This document shows positions 55,609-64,000 of a stretch of 64,000 nucleotides of DNA, piece after piece. The DNA lies in the NCBI RefSeq assembly GCF_900103805.1, contig NZ_FNIB01000009.1, positions 62,001 to 126,000 of the forward strand, in the 5' to 3' direction. Every line of letters starts with the position of its first letter. Position 1 is the stretch's first letter. Both the position numbers and the translations under genes were made by a program. The DNA comes from Cryobacterium flavum (GTDB lineage: Bacteria > Actinomycetota > Actinomycetes > Actinomycetales > Microbacteriaceae). The notes beneath the pieces were generated by a model. That model did no database searches, was not told the origin of the DNA, and saw nothing but the letters and a program-made list of their open reading frames with translations.

Positions 55609-57879
55609 ATGAGTACATCAGCGCTCCCGAGTATGGGGACAGGCGTCGAGTTGGAGATCGGCGGGATGACCTGCGCTTCCTGTGCGATGCGGATCGAGAA
55701 GAAGTTGAACAAACTCGACGGTGTCATTGCGACCGTGAACTACGCGACTGAGAAGGCGAAGGTCACTGTCCCGGACGGGTATGACCCGGCGCTGTTGATC
55801 GCCGAGGTCGAGAAGACGGGGTACTCGGCCGTGATGCCCGCTCCCAAGGGCCAGAAGAAGGACGGTGCAGCCGCCGGTGACGCTGACGACGCGGACCCGG
55901 AACTGCTGTCGCTGCGCAATCGGCTGATCGGCGCGATCGTACTGACCGTGCCCGTGATCGCGATGGCGATGATCCCCGCTTTGCAATTCACCTACTGGCA
56001 GTGGGCCTCGCTCGCGCTGGCTGCTCCCGTGATCCTCTGGGCGGCGTGGCCATTCCACAAGGCCGCGTGGACAAACCTCAAGCACGGCGCCGCGACGATG
56101 GACACTCTCATCTCCATGGGCACTTCCGCCGCGTTCCTCTGGTCGCTGTATGCGCTGTTCTTCGGCACCGCCGGCACCCCGGGCATGACACACCCGTTCG
56201 AGTTCGCGTTGGCACCCTCCGATGGTGCGGCGAACATCTACCTCGAGGTGGGCGCTGGTGTGACGATGTTCATCCTCGCCGGTCGGTACTTCGAGAAGCG
56301 GTCGAAGAAGCAGGCCGGTGCTGCCTTGCGTGCACTGCTCGAGCTTGGCGCGAAAGAAGTTGCGGTACTACGCGGTGGGGTCGAGACGAAAATCCCTGTT
56401 GAGGATCTGCAAGTTGGTGACGAGTTCCTCGTGCGTCCGGGGGAGAAAATCGCCACCGACGGTGTCGTGGTCTCCGGCACGTCAGCAGTGGACGCATCCA
56501 TGCTTACCGGTGAAGCGGTCCCGGTTGAGGTCTCCGAGGGCGACACCGTCACCGGCGCCACGACGAACGTCGGCGGTCGACTCGTGGTCCGTGCGACCCG
56601 GATCGGCTCGGACACGCAGCTGGCGCAGATGGCCCAGCTCGTCGAGGACGCTCAGACCGGAAAGGCCGAGGTGCAGCGCCTCGCCGACAGGATCTCCGGC
56701 GTGTTCGTGCCGATCGTGATCGTAATCGCGTTCGTCGCACTCGGCGGCTGGCTCGGCGCGGGATTCCCCGTGACCGCGGCGTTCACCGCCGCAGTTGCCG
56801 TACTCGTGATCGCGTGCCCCTGCGCGTTGGGCCTGGCAACGCCGACGGCACTGCTGGTCGGCACTGGCCGTGGCGCGCAGATGGGTGTACTCATCAAAGG
56901 TCCGGAAGTGCTGGAATCCACCCGCAAGATCGACACCGTCGTGCTCGACAAGACCGGTACGGTCACCACCGGCAAGATGACCCTGGTCGACGTGGTTGTC
57001 GAAGCCGGCACCGATCGTACCGAACTGCTGCGGCTGGCCGGTGCGTTAGAGGATGCCTCGGAGCACCCGATCGCGCAGGCGATTGCCAAGGGTGCAACGC
57101 AGGAAGTCGGCGCGCTGCTGACCCCTGAAAGCTTCGCAAACATCGAAGGCAAGGGCGTGCAGGGCATTATCGATGGCCACGCCGTACTGGTTGGCCGTGA
57201 TTCGCTGCTCGCCGAGTGGTCTCAGAAACTGAGCCATGAACTGACTTCCGCCAAGGCACGCGCTGAGGGCGAAGGTAAAACCGTGGTCGTGGTGGGCTGG
57301 GACGGGCAGGCGCGCGGCCTTCTCGTCGTGGCCGACACGGTCAAGCCGACCAGCGCCGAGGCGATCGCACAGTTCAAGGCGATCGGGTTGACTCCGATCC
57401 TCCTCACAGGAGATAACGAAGCCGTCGCCCGGCAGATCGCCGCAGAGGTGGGCATCGAGGAGGTCATCGCCGAAGTGCTCCCGAAAGACAAGGTCGACGT
57501 GGTCATCCGACTTCAGAAGGAAGGGAGGATCGTCGCGATGATCGGCGACGGCGTCAACGATGCCCCCGCCCTGGCCCAGGCCGACCTCGGACTTGCCATG
57601 GGCACCGGCGCCGACGTCGCGATCGAAGCATCCGACATCACCTTGGTGCGCGGCGACCTGCGCAGCGCGGTCGACGCGATCCGCCTGTCCCGCAAGACGC
57701 TCGGAACGATCAAGACCAACCTGTTCTGGGCGTTCGCCTACAACGTCGCGGCGATCCCCGTCGCGGCGCTCGGAATGCTCAACCCCATGCTTGCCGGGGC
57801 GGCAATGGCGCTCTCCAGCGTCTTCGTCGTCGGCAACAGCCTGCGCCTGCGCGGGTTCAAAAGCGTCGCTAAGCACTAA
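55609..57879 (+). CDS. copA: Cu(I)-exporting P1B-type ATPase
   Basis: A 756-residue pump from ATG 55609. The N-terminal HMA domain has GMTCASC. Eight membrane helices include the ion motif CPCALG near residue 403. The phosphorylation site DKTGTVTT, the nucleotide-domain HP motif SEHPIAQAI and the hinge [18 protein letters not shown] are complete. The P1B-1 signature (CPC plus C-terminal Asn, Tyr, Met, Ser residues such as NLFWAFAYN) indicates Cu(I). It exports copper from the cytosol. Confidence 0.96.
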   Translation: MSTSALPSMGTGVELEIGGMTCASCAMRIEKKLNKLDGVIATVNYATEKAKVTVPDGYDPALLIAEVEKTGYSAVMPAPKGQKKDGAAAGDADDADPELLSLRNRLIGAIVLTVPVIAMAMIPALQFTYWQWASLALAAPVILWAAWPFHKAAWTNLKHGAATMDTLISMGTSAAFLWSLYALFFGTAGTPGMTHPFEFALAPSDGAANIYLEVGAGVTMFILAGRYFEKRSKKQAGAALRALLELGAKEVAVLRGGVETKIPVEDLQVGDEFLVRPGEKIATDGVVVSGTSAVDASMLTGEAVPVEVSEGDTVTGATTNVGGRLVVRATRIGSDTQLAQMAQLVEDAQTGKAEVQRLADRISGVFVPIVIVIAFVALGGWLGAGFPVTAAFTAAVAVLVIACPCALGLATPTALLVGTGRGAQMGVLIKGPEVLESTRKIDTVVLDKTGTVTTGKMTLVDVVVEAGTDRTELLRLAGALEDASEHPIAQAIAKGATQEVGALLTPESFANIEGKGVQGIIDGHAVLVGRDSLLAEWSQKLSHELTSAKARAEGEGKTVVVVGWDGQARGLLVVADTVKPTSAEAIAQFKAIGLTPILLTGDNEAVARQIAAEVGIEEVIAEVLPKDKVDVVIRLQKEGRIVAMIGDGVNDAPALAQADLGLAMGTGADVAIEASDITLVRGDLRSAVDAIRLSRKTLGTIKTNLFWAFAYNVAAIPVAALGMLNPMLAGAAMALSSVFVVGNSLRLRGFKSVAKH

Positions 57880-57929
57880 CGCAACCACCCCCACACCACC
57901 AACAGAAAATGCGAAAGGAATCACCCAGC

Positions 57930-58205
57930 ATGACGAACGACCTCGAGGCAACCTCCAGCTGTTGCAGCACCACCGCACCCAACCCCGCCACGGCAGGAAA
58001 CGGCCGCGAGAACCTAATGGGCGGCAGCACGAGCGACGATATGACCACCTGCCCGGTCATGGTCGGCAACCCCGTCAGCAAGAAGGCCGCAGAAGCAGTC
58101 GGTCTCTACCGCGACCACGAAAGCGAGCGGTACTACTTCTGCTGCGGCGGATGCGGGCCAGCCTTCGACTCAGACCCCACCAAATACGCCGCCAACATGG
58201 CATAA
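57930..58205 (+). CDS. YHS-like Cys-rich protein of the copper operon
   Basis: A 91-residue protein from ATG 57930 after GAAAGGA. It has a Cys pair near the start (SSCCS), a TTCPVMVGNPVSKK segment, and the YHS-type LYRDHESERYYFCCGGCGPAFDSDPTKYA (shown in part). Such domains bind Cu, Hg or Fe. It may be a metal chaperone or sensor. A stem-loop follows its stop. Confidence 0.82.
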   Translation: MTNDLEATSSCCSTTAPNPATAGNGRENLMGGSTSDDMTTCPVMVGNPVSKKAAEAVGLYRDHESERYYFCCGGCGPAFDSDPTKYAANMA

Positions 58206-58218
58206 CACACGGACGCGG

Positions 58219-58250
58219 GGTTCACGGCCCACTCTCGCGCGCCGTGAACC
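58219..58250 (+). terminator. hairpin after the YHS gene
   Basis: GGTTCACGGC (58219-58228) pairs with GCCGTGAACC (58241-58250) around 12 bases. No T-run. It would separate the copZ-copA-YHS transcript from the repressor gene. Confidence 0.7.
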
Positions 58251-58299
58251 TCGCTGACCGGAACGGAACCGAGGACACTGCCCAACCGCCGAGGCACAA

Positions 58300-58617
58300 G
58301 TGTCTCCATGCCCAACCAGCCGGCATGACGCGGCGAACCACGGCTACATCACCGACAAGAACTCGTACCGCAACCGGCTCAGGCGCTTCGAAGGTCAGGT
58401 CCGTGGCATCGACCGGATGATCGACAAAGAGCGCTACTGCATTAATATCCTCACGCAGATCTCTGCCATCACCAAGGCCGTCGACAGCGTTGCGCTCGGC
58501 CTGTTGGACGATGGTCTTCGCCAGTGCGTCCTCGACGCCGCTGCCGCTGGGCAACAGGTCAGTGAGGTCACGATGGCCGAAGCGTCTGACGCAGTCGCCC
58601 GACTGGTGCGCTCCTAA
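58300..58617 (+). CDS. csoR: CsoR/RcnR-family repressor with altered metal site
   Basis: A 105-residue helical repressor from GTG 58300. The fold and sequence RLRRFEGQVRGIDRMIDKERYCINILTQISA (in part) are typical of CsoR. Aligning with M. tuberculosis CsoR (Cys36, His61, Cys65) gives Cys47, Gly72 and Cys76: both Cys are kept but the copper-ligand His is Gly (LLDDGLRQC). This leaves a two-Cys pattern like that of the sulfide sensor CstR. The gene lies in the copper cluster near CsoR-type operators, so a copper role is expected, but the effector may differ. Confidence 0.85.
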   Translation: MSPCPTSRHDAANHGYITDKNSYRNRLRRFEGQVRGIDRMIDKERYCINILTQISAITKAVDSVALGLLDDGLRQCVLDAAAAGQQVSEVTMAEASDAVARLVRS

Positions 58618-58677
58618 CACAGGAGCAGCAATCAGCACGCCGCAACCGCACTCACCCGAAACCGGAGGACGCAACAC

Positions 58678-59832
58678 ATGACCGCACACCATGCCGTGAT
58701 ACTCGGCGCCGGAGCGGCAGGCACAGCCGCCGCTCGCGCCCTCGCCAAACAGGACAATATTACGATCACTCTCGTCGGACAGACCGACGAGACCCCATAC
58801 ACGCGCATGCTCATCAAAGACGTGGCCTTCGGCAGGATCACGCCTGATTTCGTCGGGCTGCCCATGCCGCGGGCCGATTTCATTGCGGACACGGCCGAAC
58901 AAATCGACGCCGAAACGCGAGAGGTGCGCCTGGCCTCGGGTAGGGCGATCATGTACGACTCGCTCATCGTCGCGACCGGAAGTCGAGCGCGCCGCCTCGA
59001 CGCCAACCTTCCGGGCGCGGAACAAGCCGCGCAAGAGGGAACCCTTATCGCCCTGCACTCGCTCGATGATGCCGTGCGAATCAGGGACGCGGTCCTCGCG
59101 TGCGGCAAGCCCGCGCGCATTGCGATCTATGGCGCTGGACTGATCGCGTCCGAGACGGCGTCGGCGCTGCAGGAACAAGGTCACCAGATCAGCCTCATCG
59201 CCCGCAGCACGCTGCCTGGTATTGCCACATTCGGGAGGTCCGTTGCCGCGCGCGTTGCCGCCGATCACCAGTCCCGAGTGACCACATACTTCGGCCGCAC
59301 CATCAGCCGGATCCATCCTGAAATTGATGCGACAACCGTCACCCTCGATGACGGAACCGACCTCTCCGCCGACCTCGTCATCATCGCCCTCGGCACGACG
59401 CCCATCGCCCCCGCACCGTGGCACGACAGCGTCGACGTCGATGATCGACTCCGCGCACACGACTTCGAAAGCGTATACGCGGCGGGAGGCGTGACAGTGC
59501 ATCACGACAACCACCTCGGAACCTGGCGCATCGACCACTGGGACGACGGGGCCGCACAGGGAACACACGCCGCTCAGATGCTGCTGTACGTCCTCGGCCG
59601 AGGCGAGGACCCCGGCCCGTACCGGCCCCGCAGCGCCCACATGGCCATGATCTACGGCCGGATGATCGCCGGAGTTGGCTACACCGGACACCCGGAGGAC
59701 ACACCCATCGAGAGCGCCGAGGAATTCATCGTTCTGCACGAGCACGGAGGCGCCGTAGTCGGTGCAAGCGGCATCGACGCCGTGGGCGCGGTCTACCAAT
59801 GGGGCCAGCGGCTCCATGAGGTCTATCCCTAA
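58678..59832 (+). CDS. FAD/NAD(P)-dependent oxidoreductase (ferredoxin reductase-like)
   Basis: A 384-residue flavoprotein from ATG 58678. The N-terminal FAD motif GAGAAGTAAARALA, the ATG loop VATGSRARR and a second nucleotide motif YGAGLIASETASAL are present, and the C-terminal FAD segment reads FESVYAAGGV. It resembles ferredoxin or rubredoxin reductases. A ferredoxin remnant lies 1.3 kb downstream. It could reduce a metal or redox partner in copper stress. Its stop abuts the MFS start directly. Confidence 0.85.
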   Translation: MTAHHAVILGAGAAGTAAARALAKQDNITITLVGQTDETPYTRMLIKDVAFGRITPDFVGLPMPRADFIADTAEQIDAETREVRLASGRAIMYDSLIVATGSRARRLDANLPGAEQAAQEGTLIALHSLDDAVRIRDAVLACGKPARIAIYGAGLIASETASALQEQGHQISLIARSTLPGIATFGRSVAARVAADHQSRVTTYFGRTISRIHPEIDATTVTLDDGTDLSADLVIIALGTTPIAPAPWHDSVDVDDRLRAHDFESVYAAGGVTVHHDNHLGTWRIDHWDDGAAQGTHAAQMLLYVLGRGEDPGPYRPRSAHMAMIYGRMIAGVGYTGHPEDTPIESAEEFIVLHEHGGAVVGASGIDAVGAVYQWGQRLHEVYP

Positions 59833-61098
59833 ATGTCAGAGATACCCATCCCGGGACGCCGCCGAAGCTTCAGCTTCGCCATCATAGCGACCATGCTGCT
59901 GATGGTTGCCGCCAGCGCACCGTCTCCGTTCTACCCGCAGTTCGCCGAACAACTGGGGTTGCTGCCGGTCGCGACCACGCTAATCTTCGCCGTCTACGCA
60001 TTCACGATGCTCGCGGCCCTGCTGCTCACAGGAGTACTATCCGACGTCGTCGGCCGACGCCCCGTCATCACGGTCGGGTCCGTGCTGCTGGCCGTGAGCC
60101 TCGTGATGTTTTGGCAATCCGGCGGCCTGACCATGTTGCTCGTGGCCAGGGCGCTCCAGGGGGTCGCTGCCGGCCTACTACTCCCCGCCTTGTCGGCAAT
60201 GGTGGTCGACTTCGCGCCTCCCAAGCACGCGGAGGCAGCATCGCTGTGGAACACCATCGCGGCCATGACCGGGCTCGGAATCGGCGCGATCACGGCAGCG
60301 ATCGTTCTCGATCTCACAGTCAACCCCGCCGGCGCCGTATTCGGCTCGCTCGCTATCGTGTTTCTTCTGATCGCCGCACTGGTATGGGCGACTCCAGAAA
60401 CGTCGCGCTCGGCTCGCCTGCGCGTCACGGGCACCACGTTGAGGCTGGCGGTTCCCGCGTACCTGCGTCGTGCGCTCATGGTGGCCGTTCCCGCCATCAT
60501 CGCCGGATGGGCAACCAACGGTTTGTTCCTCGCCCTCGGATCTTCCGTTGTCAAGAGCGAGTTCGGTGCGACGACCCACGCGGGGCAGAGCATCGCCATT
60601 CCGATCTTCGCGGTCTCGGGCATTATCGCATCAGTCCTCCTTCACCGCCGGTCGGCCCGCGTCGTCAGCGTGTACGGAACGTCCGCTCTTGGCATCGGCA
60701 CCGCCCTCAGCCTGGGAGCCCTGGCGCTGCACTCACTCCCCGCTTACCTGATCACCGTGGCGGTAGTCGGAACCGGCTTCGGGACAGCGTTTATGGGGGT
60801 TTTGAAGACACTGATGCCGCGTGTCGATCCGACCGAGCGCGCGGCAGTTATGGCGGTCATCTACACCGTCTCGTATCTCGCCTTCGGTGTGCCCACCATC
60901 GTCGCAGGTCTGCTCGTTCCCATTATCACGCTCCAGGGAGCGATGATCGGCGTCGGCGTCGTGATCGTGGTGCTCTGCCTTGTCGCGACCGTGAAGCGCG
61001 TCCGCATCCGAGACCGTTCGCGCACGGATCCCCACGGCCCAGTGCCGCACGAAAACGTCCAGGCGGTACCCGCGAAAAGCAACGGAGTTATTCGATGA
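59833..61098 (+). CDS. MFS transporter
   Basis: A 421-residue 12-helix MFS protein from ATG 59833, immediately after the flavoprotein stop, so the two are co-translated. Motif A reads LTGVLSDVVGRRPVITVG and helix 4 LLVARALQGVAAGLLLPAL. The substrate is unknown. It overlaps the ferredoxin remnant start by 4 bases (ATGA). The flavoprotein-MFS-ferredoxin order suggests one former unit. Confidence 0.88.
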   Translation: MSEIPIPGRRRSFSFAIIATMLLMVAASAPSPFYPQFAEQLGLLPVATTLIFAVYAFTMLAALLLTGVLSDVVGRRPVITVGSVLLAVSLVMFWQSGGLTMLLVARALQGVAAGLLLPALSAMVVDFAPPKHAEAASLWNTIAAMTGLGIGAITAAIVLDLTVNPAGAVFGSLAIVFLLIAALVWATPETSRSARLRVTGTTLRLAVPAYLRRALMVAVPAIIAGWATNGLFLALGSSVVKSEFGATTHAGQSIAIPIFAVSGIIASVLLHRRSARVVSVYGTSALGIGTALSLGALALHSLPAYLITVAVVGTGFGTAFMGVLKTLMPRVDPTERAAVMAVIYTVSYLAFGVPTIVAGLLVPIITLQGAMIGVGVVIVVLCLVATVKRVRIRDRSRTDPHGPVPHENVQAVPAKSNGVIR

Positions 61099-61534
61099 CG
61101 TATGTGATTGCCTTCCCTGCGTGGACGTCAAGGATCGCGCCTGTATCGACGAGGGCCCTGTCGACTGCATCTACGAGGGTGATCGGATGCTGTACATCCA
61201 CCCGGACGAGTGCGCGGACTGCGGCGCCTGCAAGCCGGTGCGCCCGGTAAAGGCGATCTGCTACGAGAATGATCTGCCCGATATCTGGGCCGACTACTAC
61301 ACGGCCGACGTTGAGTTCTTCAACGACCTCGGATCCCCGGAACCGCATCAAGGGTGGGTCCAACTTTCAGGGACCACTCCACTCCTGCGCCAATACTTCC
61401 CCAAGGGCACCGACCACTCAATCCACTCTTCCGAGGAACTCGACTGGGTCGCCGCGGAGCTCAAGGACCGACCACGCAAACGCCTACAATTTCAGAAACC
61501 GATCGAAGCAATCGGCGAACTCTTGTTGCAATAA
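61095..61534 (+). pseudogene. frameshifted ferredoxin fused to an IS30-type transposase tail
   Basis: ATG 61095 begins MTYVIAF as in 7Fe ferredoxins (FdxA), but one base is missing near 61116-61118, where Phe-Pro-Cys-Val-Asp is expected. The frame after that encodes DVKDRACIDEGPVDCIYEGD and a second Cys cluster. Two cluster ligands are lost: Cys20 is Gly (GGC at 61154-61156) and Cys49 is Arg (CGC at 61241-61243). From about 61335 the frame runs into LLRQYFPKGTD and ELKDRPRKRLQ, the typical end of an IS30 transposase, and stops at TAA 61532-61534. Ferredoxin function is lost. Confidence 0.8.
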
Positions 61535-61764
61535 CCGCTTGAATCCGCCACCTATGGGCTTCGACACACCTGGGTTACGAGGCGTCCAGTCGGCGGTGGC
61601 GATTCACATGCAGCGTCGGCCTGATTCGCCGTTTTCTATTGCGGGTTGGCAACACCGCGGGCGTGGTTGGGAACGCCTACGGATGCACTTCGCGCCGACC
61701 CACCAACGTCCGCGGGTACCGATAGTCGTGCCGGCAGGTGAACCTTCACTGAGACAGAGTGAAT

Positions 61765-62970
61765 CTATTTTCTGAGGTGATCGGGGCAAGCAGCGCGTTT
61801 CGCGCTTCGCAAGCTGAGCACCCAAGTAACTAGCCCACCGGCTGCGAAGGCAGCTCCAAGACTGACCGAGCCCCGCCAGTCTGCGGTGGCATATACGGCG
61901 GTCGTGGCAGCGGCTCCGAGGGCAGAGCCGGTGGAGTAGAAGACCATGTAGGCACCAATGGTGGTGCTGACGCGGTTGGCATAAAAGGTCGTGAGGATGT
62001 GCTGGTTGCTGACGTGGACGGCTTGGACGGCAAAGTCGAGCAGGATCACTCCGAGGATCAGCAGGACAAGTGACCAGGTGAGCTGTCCGATCGCGAGCCA
62101 CGAGGCGAGCAAAATCACTACCGCGATGCCGGTGGTGCGGTTCGCCTGCCCGGCGTCTGCCCAGCGACCAGCTCGGGCGGCGCCGAGGGCACCAACAAGG
62201 CCAGCGATACCGAACAACCCGATCTGCGTCTCGCTGAGATACCACGGCGAACCGGCCAAGGGAAGGGCCAGGCCGCTCCATAGCGCCCCGAAGGACGCGA
62301 ACAGAAAGAACGCGATCAGCCCGCGACTGAGAAACACCGGCTGGGTAAACAGGCCAGCGAACGAGCGGAGCAGGAGCCCGTATTTAGAGGCACTTGAGCG
62401 GACATCGGCGGGAAGCAAGAGCGGCACCAGCAACGCGAGAATCGCAGCGAGGACCGCCAGAACGATGTAGACGCCGCGCCATCCCCATAGGTCGGCGAGG
62501 AATCCTGCGAGGATCCGCGCACCAAGGATCCCGATCACTACACCTGAGGTCACGATTCCCAGGGTACGGCCGCGCTCGGAAGGAGCCGAGAGCTCCGTCG
62601 CGTAAGCAACCGCTGTTTGCACCACAACGGCGAACAGTCCTGCTATCGCGAGTCCTGCGAAAACGACCCACGCAGTAGGGGCGACCGCGACAACGACCAG
62701 GCTCGCTGCTACCAAGGCAAGGTGGAGGACGATCAGCCGTCTGCGGTCAAGCAAGTCTCCCAACGGCACCAGGAAAATTAGGCCGACGAGATAGCCGAGT
62801 TGACCGGCGGCCACGAACCAGCCCACCGCATCGACCGAAACATCCAAATCAAGGCCCATCTGGCCGAGGACAGGTTGGCCCGCGTACGTGCTCGCCACCG
62901 CAACCCCGCAGACAACAGCAAGAAGTAGCCTCGTTCGCTCATTGATACCAACCACCCCATTCAGTTGCAA
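61765..62970 (-). CDS. MFS transporter
   Basis: A 401-residue, 12-helix MFS protein. TTG 62970 gives the longest frame; GTG 62955 is an alternative and no SD decides. Motif A reads LVPLGDLLDRRRLIVLHLAL. The helix-7 to helix-12 region (SPWYLSETQIGLFGIAGLVGALGA, in part) fits the DHA1-like efflux group. It is divergent from an HxlR regulator, which probably controls it. The segment 61535-61764 downstream shows no gene. Confidence 0.85.
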   Translation of the reverse strand: MQLNGVVGINERTRLLLAVVCGVAVASTYAGQPVLGQMGLDLDVSVDAVGWFVAAGQLGYLVGLIFLVPLGDLLDRRRLIVLHLALVAASLVVVAVAPTAWVVFAGLAIAGLFAVVVQTAVAYATELSAPSERGRTLGIVTSGVVIGILGARILAGFLADLWGWRGVYIVLAVLAAILALLVPLLLPADVRSSASKYGLLLRSFAGLFTQPVFLSRGLIAFFLFASFGALWSGLALPLAGSPWYLSETQIGLFGIAGLVGALGAARAGRWADAGQANRTTGIAVVILLASWLAIGQLTWSLVLLILGVILLDFAVQAVHVSNQHILTTFYANRVSTTIGAYMVFYSTGSALGAAATTAVYATADWRGSVSLGAAFAAGGLVTWVLSLRSAKRAACPDHLRK

Positions 62971-63016
62971 TTTGCTACTTAATTGAATCTAGAGCAGAAT
63001 GATTGCATTCTGCAAC
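62964..63016. promoter_or_regulatory. shared promoter region with paired GTTGCA half-sites
   Basis: GTTGCA (62964-62969) and TGCAAC (63011-63016) face each other, and TTGCA-TTC-TGCAA (63003-63015) is a palindrome, all in the gap between the divergent MFS and HxlR genes. Candidate HxlR operators. Confidence 0.5.
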
Positions 63017-63030
63017 TCAATGGAGGCGTG

Positions 63031-63483
63031 ATGGGACACGATATGACTGCGAACATCGCGTGGACAGACCCGAGATGCCCAGTCGCTCGCACAGTTGACC
63101 TGGTCGGCGATCGGTGGAGCCTGCTAGTCATCCGTGACGCGATGGATCGCGCCCGCTCGTTCACCGATTTCCAGCAGCGGACTGGCATCGCCCGCAACAT
63201 CCTCGCTGACCGACTCCGCAAACTCACCACATACGGACTACTCGAACAAGTCGATGCGCCATCGGGCAAACGCAAGCTCTACAAACTCACCGACGCAGGC
63301 AAAGACCTCTTTTCCGTCATTGTCACGCTGCGACAGTGGGGCGAACGTCACGCGTTTGTCGCTGGAGAAGATCATTCGGTGCTGGTAGACGACAATGACG
63401 CTCGCATACCGGAGTTCGTGCCGATGTCCTTTGACGGCACGCCACTGACGAGCGACAACACACACGTCCAGCCTGCAGAATGA
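63031..63483 (+). CDS. HxlR-family winged-helix regulator
   Basis: A 150-residue protein from ATG 63031, with TGGAGG just upstream. It has the HxlR pattern: CPVARTVDLVGDRWSLLVIRDAM, FTDFQQRTGIARNILADRLRKL (in part) and a wing GLLEQVDAPSGKRKLYKLT. Members often respond to aldehydes or quinones and control an adjacent gene, here the divergent MFS gene. The Cys near residue 16 is at a conserved HxlR position. Confidence 0.92.
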   Translation: MGHDMTANIAWTDPRCPVARTVDLVGDRWSLLVIRDAMDRARSFTDFQQRTGIARNILADRLRKLTTYGLLEQVDAPSGKRKLYKLTDAGKDLFSVIVTLRQWGERHAFVAGEDHSVLVDDNDARIPEFVPMSFDGTPLTSDNTHVQPAE

Positions 63484-63809
63484 CCGGAACAACGCTCGGC
63501 ACGAGTTCCAATCAGACGAGCGCCCGTAAGCCGGTCGATCACAGGGGCATATGACTTGGCGCGATAGCGCCTTCGACTTCGGGGCGCTCCATGAGTGGCA
63601 TTCCTTCGAATCATTCGGACGAATTCTCCAGTGAGCTGCTGGCGCAGGCTACTAGCGCTGCGCCCAGCGACTTGGTAGGACCCGGCAGAAGAAGATCGCG
63701 TCGCATCGGGAATACCCCAGGGGGGTACTTGGTTGCAGCGTGCATGGCGTGACGAGCCGATACAGATCGACCCGAGCACCACGAACCGCAACGGGAAGGA
63801 GCTGCAAAA
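63484..63809. other. 326-base intergenic region
   Basis: No convincing gene on either strand. It contains a CsoR-like box at 63712-63728 and an SD-like GAAGGA just before the MFS gene that follows. Confidence 0.5.
63712..63728. promoter_or_regulatory. CsoR-type operator 3
   Basis: ATACCCC-AGG-GGGGTAC matches the palindrome before copZ with one mismatch in the last base and lies 82 bases before the MFS start at 63810. Confidence 0.7.
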
Positions 63810-64000
63810 ATGAAAAAGTTGCCATTAGCGATTTGGGCAATGGTCATTGGTGCATTCGCAATGGGAGCCGATGAGTTCATCGTCGCCGGAGTCGTTAGAG
63901 AGATTTCCGAAGACCTCAACGTCACGTACGGGCAGGTCGGCGCGCTGGAGAGCATGTACGCGCTCGGCGTGGCGATCGGTGCGCCCGTGTTTACAGCGAT
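63810..64000 (+). CDS. MFS transporter, N-terminal part (truncated by window)
   Basis: ATG 63810 follows GGGAAGGAG. The first 63 residues (MKKLPLAIWAMVIGAFAMGAD, EFIVAGVVREISEDL) are the first and second helices of a DHA1-type efflux MFS protein. The CsoR-like box upstream suggests copper-dependent expression, perhaps export of a copper chelate. The rest lies outside the window. Confidence 0.85.
   Translation, partial: MKKLPLAIWAMVIGAFAMGADEFIVAGVVREISEDLNVTYGQVGALESMYALGVAIGAPVFTA

Noticed and set aside
63372..63791. 139-codon open frame on the minus strand after the HxlR gene
   Set aside because: Arg/Ser-rich translation without domain features, overlapping the HxlR gene and the CsoR-like box.
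49631..64000. Right attachment site of the island
   Set aside because: No copy of the tRNA-Gln 3' end was found; GGTACC-containing sites near 54331, 61071 and 61725 do not extend to the tRNA sequence.

Overview
The window is high-GC DNA with actinobacterial character. It contains BioY-EcfA-EcfT biotin uptake genes, a fused OtsA-OtsB, a DUF222/HNH gene, a CYTH-CHAD protein, many GTG and TTG starts, and TAGACT-like -10 boxes close to start codons. The gene set and the leuB-ilvE-FAH ... gltX-tRNA-Gln order point to the family Microbacteriaceae (Cryobacterium/Leifsonia-like). This is inference from gene content; no search was run.

Layout. Positions 1-6 kb hold a LysR gene end, a membrane protein, a CYTH-CHAD polyphosphate-type protein, an Rrf2/NsrR-type regulator with flavohemoglobin (nitric oxide detoxification), a TRIC-type channel, a histidinol-phosphatase-like enzyme and tRNA-Lys. 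Positions 6-12 kb hold two crotonase-fold CoA enzymes, a CitA/DcuS-type two-component system and a divergent DctA dicarboxylate carrier. Positions 12-16 kb are a glycine betaine ABC operon. Positions 16-21 kb hold a DUF1801 protein with a probable CTG start, an FKBP lipoprotein, the bioY-ecfA-ecfT operon and an overlapping pair of secreted proteins. Positions 21-28 kb hold DUF222/HNH, a GH15 trehalase/glucoamylase and trehalose synthesis (OtsAB). Positions 28-42 kb are mainly branched-chain amino acid and serine synthesis (ilvD, ilvBNC, serA, leuB, ilvE), interrupted by small membrane proteins and a TetR/DHA2-MFS pair. Positions 43-48 kb are an accessory block (TetR, MDR reductase, DJ-1-like protein, class V aminotransferase, LysR) between the FAH gene and gltX.

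After gltX and tRNA-Gln (49.56-49.63 kb) a tyrosine integrase with an excisionase-like protein marks the edge of an integrated element that continues to the window end. It carries a resolvase, a NUC1-type nuclease, a truncated AraC-like gene and a copper cluster: CsoR-type operators, CopZ, a membrane-anchored His-rich protein, the CopA ATPase, a YHS-type Cys-rich protein, a CsoR-like repressor, an FAD oxidoreductase and an MFS pump. A broken ferredoxin fused to an IS30 transposase tail follows, then a divergent MFS/HxlR pair and the start of another MFS gene with its own CsoR-like box.

Most notable points: a near-perfect DosR-type box upstream of flavohemoglobin; a 9-mer (GCATCCGCT and its complement) repeated about 20 times in the first 50 kb and not seen in the island; a CsoR homologue whose copper-binding His is Gly; a third CsoR-like box in front of an efflux gene; a ferredoxin-IS30 chimera; and a patch of foreign-looking codons with a TTA at the 3' end of ilvD. 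No CRISPR array or phage structural gene was seen.
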